From: Prosthecochloris sp.
GTDB taxonomy: Bacteria; Bacteroidota; Chlorobiia; Chlorobiales; Chlorobiaceae
DNA length: 64,000 nt
Reading direction: 5' to 3'
NCBI GenBank assembly: GCA_015482705.2
Contig: JADMLA020000008.1
Location: 124,001-188,000, forward strand
Numbering within the stretch: position 1 is the first letter of the stretch; the number at the start of each line of letters is the position of its first letter. Below the pieces are notes generated by a model that was given only the letters and a program-made list of their open reading frames with translations, did not search any database and was not told the DNA's origin. This document shows, in pieces, positions 62,688-64,000 of this stretch. The position numbers and the translations under genes were made by a program.

Positions 62688-62778
62688 TCACAAAAACCCG
62701 GAAAACCTTTTGGAAAAGTGTTTTCCGGGGAATCAACAACAGCAACACACAATCAATACTCGAAAAGGAAGTTCAATC

Positions 62779-63447
62779 ATGAAAAAAACATCCAAATTCT
62801 TTACCCTCGTTGTCGGTCTTGTACTTTTGTTTACCGGAACCGTTAAAGCCGAAGGCTTTGACATTGGTGCCGATGTCGTGAGCAGATATGTGTGGAGGGG
62901 CACCCAGTTCGGGGATGGCATCGCTGCGCAGCCATGGCTAAGCTATACGTTTCCCGGTATCGGAATCGAGGTCGGTGCATGGGGTTCATATGATATCAGT
63001 GATGACGATGCGAGTGAAGCGGACCTTTATGTCACCGTTCCGATTGGCGATTCTTTCAGCTTCACCATAACCGACTACTTTTTTCCGACCGGAGGCTTTG
63101 ACGACTATTTCAACTGGGGTGACGACGGAAGTCACACAGTCGAACTCGCAGCCGGATTCGATGCCGATAAATTCAACCTGTTCGGCGCTGTCAACGTAAG
63201 CGGCGACGATGACAATTCGATGTACTTCGAAGCAGGCTACAATTTTTATGACAAAGATGACTACAGTGCCTCCCTCTTTGTAGGGGGTGGTGACGGCATG
63301 TACACAAACGACAGCGATGCCTCTGGGGATTTCGATATTGTCAATGTAGGACTGAGTGTGTCGAAAGATATCTTTTCGGCATCCTATATCGTCAACCCGG
63401 ATCTGGAAACATCCTGGCTTGTTGTCGGCGTAACCTTACAGCCATGA
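62779..63447 (+). CDS. TorF-family putative outer-membrane porin
   Basis: The ATG at 62779 (GGAAG upstream) gives 222 residues with a signal peptide (FFTLVVGLVLLFTGTVKA). The mature protein begins FDIGADVVSRYVWRGTQFGDG, the typical TorF start, and is a barrel of alternating strands with many Asp-rich loops. The last strand ends TSWLVVGVTLQP. It is 91 bases after PII, so amt, PII and this gene probably form one nitrogen-responsive unit. Function is not known. Confidence 0.8.
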   Translation: MKKTSKFFTLVVGLVLLFTGTVKAEGFDIGADVVSRYVWRGTQFGDGIAAQPWLSYTFPGIGIEVGAWGSYDISDDDASEADLYVTVPIGDSFSFTITDYFFPTGGFDDYFNWGDDGSHTVELAAGFDADKFNLFGAVNVSGDDDNSMYFEAGYNFYDKDDYSASLFVGGGDGMYTNDSDASGDFDIVNVGLSVSKDIFSASYIVNPDLETSWLVVGVTLQP

Positions 63448-63541
63448 CAATCGGAAACATCTGCCTGTCGTGAGCAAAATTTCTCCGTTAGTGCTGCACC
63501 AGTAACAGTACCCGCTCCCGGCAGGCATAGTTTCCCCCACA

Positions 63542-63576
63542 AGAGAAGACGGGCAGAAGTCCGTTTTCTCTTTTTC
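63542..63576 (+). terminator. Terminator of the amt-PII-TorF unit
   Basis: AGAGAAGACGG pairs with CCGTTTTCTCT (one G-T pair) across a short loop, followed by TTTTT. It lies about 95 bases after the TorF stop. Confidence 0.75.
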
Positions 63577-63821
63577 TGCACATAACAACACCGCCCTACA
63601 GGGTAGCACCTTTTTCAAAAATGTGTTACCTTATCTTGTAACCGAAAAGCAAGTGACATTTTGCTACACGATGCAAAGAAACTGTTATCCGGATTAAGAA
63701 TTCAAGAAACATTCAAGGTTTGAAAAGTGATGCAGGACTCTGAGTTTTTTCTTTGGTCATTTTCGGACCCACCTGCCGAATCAACAGTGCCTCCTCAACA
63801 ACGCTATAGTCATGTTGACCG
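63577..63821. other. Intergenic region upstream of nikR
   Basis: About 245 bases after the terminator hold no gene. An imperfect inverted pair, GTTACC near 63626 and TGTAAC near 63635, could be an operator, but the match is short. No NikR box was identified. Confidence 0.3.
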
Positions 63822-64000
63822 ATGAAACGATTTGGCGTCTCACTCGAAGATGAGCTTCTGGACGAGCTGGATAAGCTGGTTGAAACGCATGCTTTTCCCA
63901 ACCGGTCTCGGGCAATACGTTTTCTTATCCACAAGCATCTTACAGAGGAACAATGGAAAAGTAACCAGGAGGTAAGTGGCTGCCTTGTCGTTGTCTACGA
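63822..64000 (+). CDS. nikR: Nickel-responsive repressor NikR (cut by right edge)
   Basis: The frame opens at the ATG at 63822 and runs off the window after about 59 codons. The visible part is the ribbon-helix-helix domain of NikR: MKRFGVSLEDELLDELDKLV, then PNRSRAIRFLIHKHL. Only about 60 of the expected 130-140 residues are in the window, so the Ni-binding C-terminal domain is not seen. CopG-type relatives could look similar, but the RFGVSLEDELL start is typical of NikR. Function as a Ni-dependent repressor is inferred. Confidence 0.8.
   Translation, partial: MKRFGVSLEDELLDELDKLVETHAFPNRSRAIRFLIHKHLTEEQWKSNQEVSGCLVVVY

Overview
The window reads as the chromosome of a green sulfur bacterium (Chlorobiaceae, possibly a marine Prosthecochloris/Chlorobium type). 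This is an inference from content, not from a marker gene: a sulfide:quinone reductase, a large anaerobic-type cobalamin locus with CbiHC, CbiET and CbiGF fusions and CbiK chelatases, an RnfBCDGEA operon headed by an RseC-like gene, and moderate GC with marine-type accessory genes. No rRNA, tRNA or CRISPR array was recognised.

Region 1 (1-18.3 kb, all minus strand) is a cobalamin regulon in three transcription units, each headed by a cobalamin riboswitch. Riboswitch 3 (about 18.0 kb) heads cbiL-cbiHC-cbiET-cbiGF-cbiJ-cbiD-cbiK-cbiK(exported). Riboswitch 2 (about 8.5 kb) heads btuB and a small ferredoxin. Riboswitch 1 (about 5.6 kb), which carries an inserted dispersed repeat, heads btuF-btuC-btuD-btuF-cbiZ. 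Together they make the corrin ring from sirohydrochlorin, import corrinoids and remodel salvaged cobinamide.

Region 2 (18.3-45 kb) is mostly core or niche metabolism: SRPBCC protein, Nudix hydrolase, a third BtuF-type lipoprotein, MFS exporter, CCA-adding enzyme, purB, rseC-rnfBCDGEA, GNAT and GyrI-like proteins. A phosphorus-scavenging group follows (exported pyrophosphatase, TonB receptor, beta-propeller phytase), then sulfide:quinone reductase, thiSGH, a CPBP protease, a methyltransferase, and a SulP transporter with a tandem universal stress protein.

Region 3 (45-57 kb) is accessory DNA, AT-rich in parts. It holds a truncated and frameshifted racemase, a two-gene radical SAM/SPASM plus Cys-Gln-Gly-repeat peptide cassette (the best candidate for an undescribed system), an eroded IS3-type transposase, a run of small genes (HXXEE, DUF3788, nucleotidyltransferase, methyltransferase, AadA-like adenylyltransferase), a CAP protein, an ICMT-like protein, an NmrA-like reductase and a V8-like protease. 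One intact REP-associated-type (HUH/Y1) transposase element with 18-bp terminal inverted repeats lies here, with an internally deleted copy and a fragment of it.

Region 4 (57-64 kb) returns to core genes: apbE (the flavinyl transferase expected to serve the Rnf complex), pgi, an RsbW-like anti-sigma kinase, amt-PII-TorF porin, and the start of nikR cut by the right edge. The left edge cuts cbiZ.
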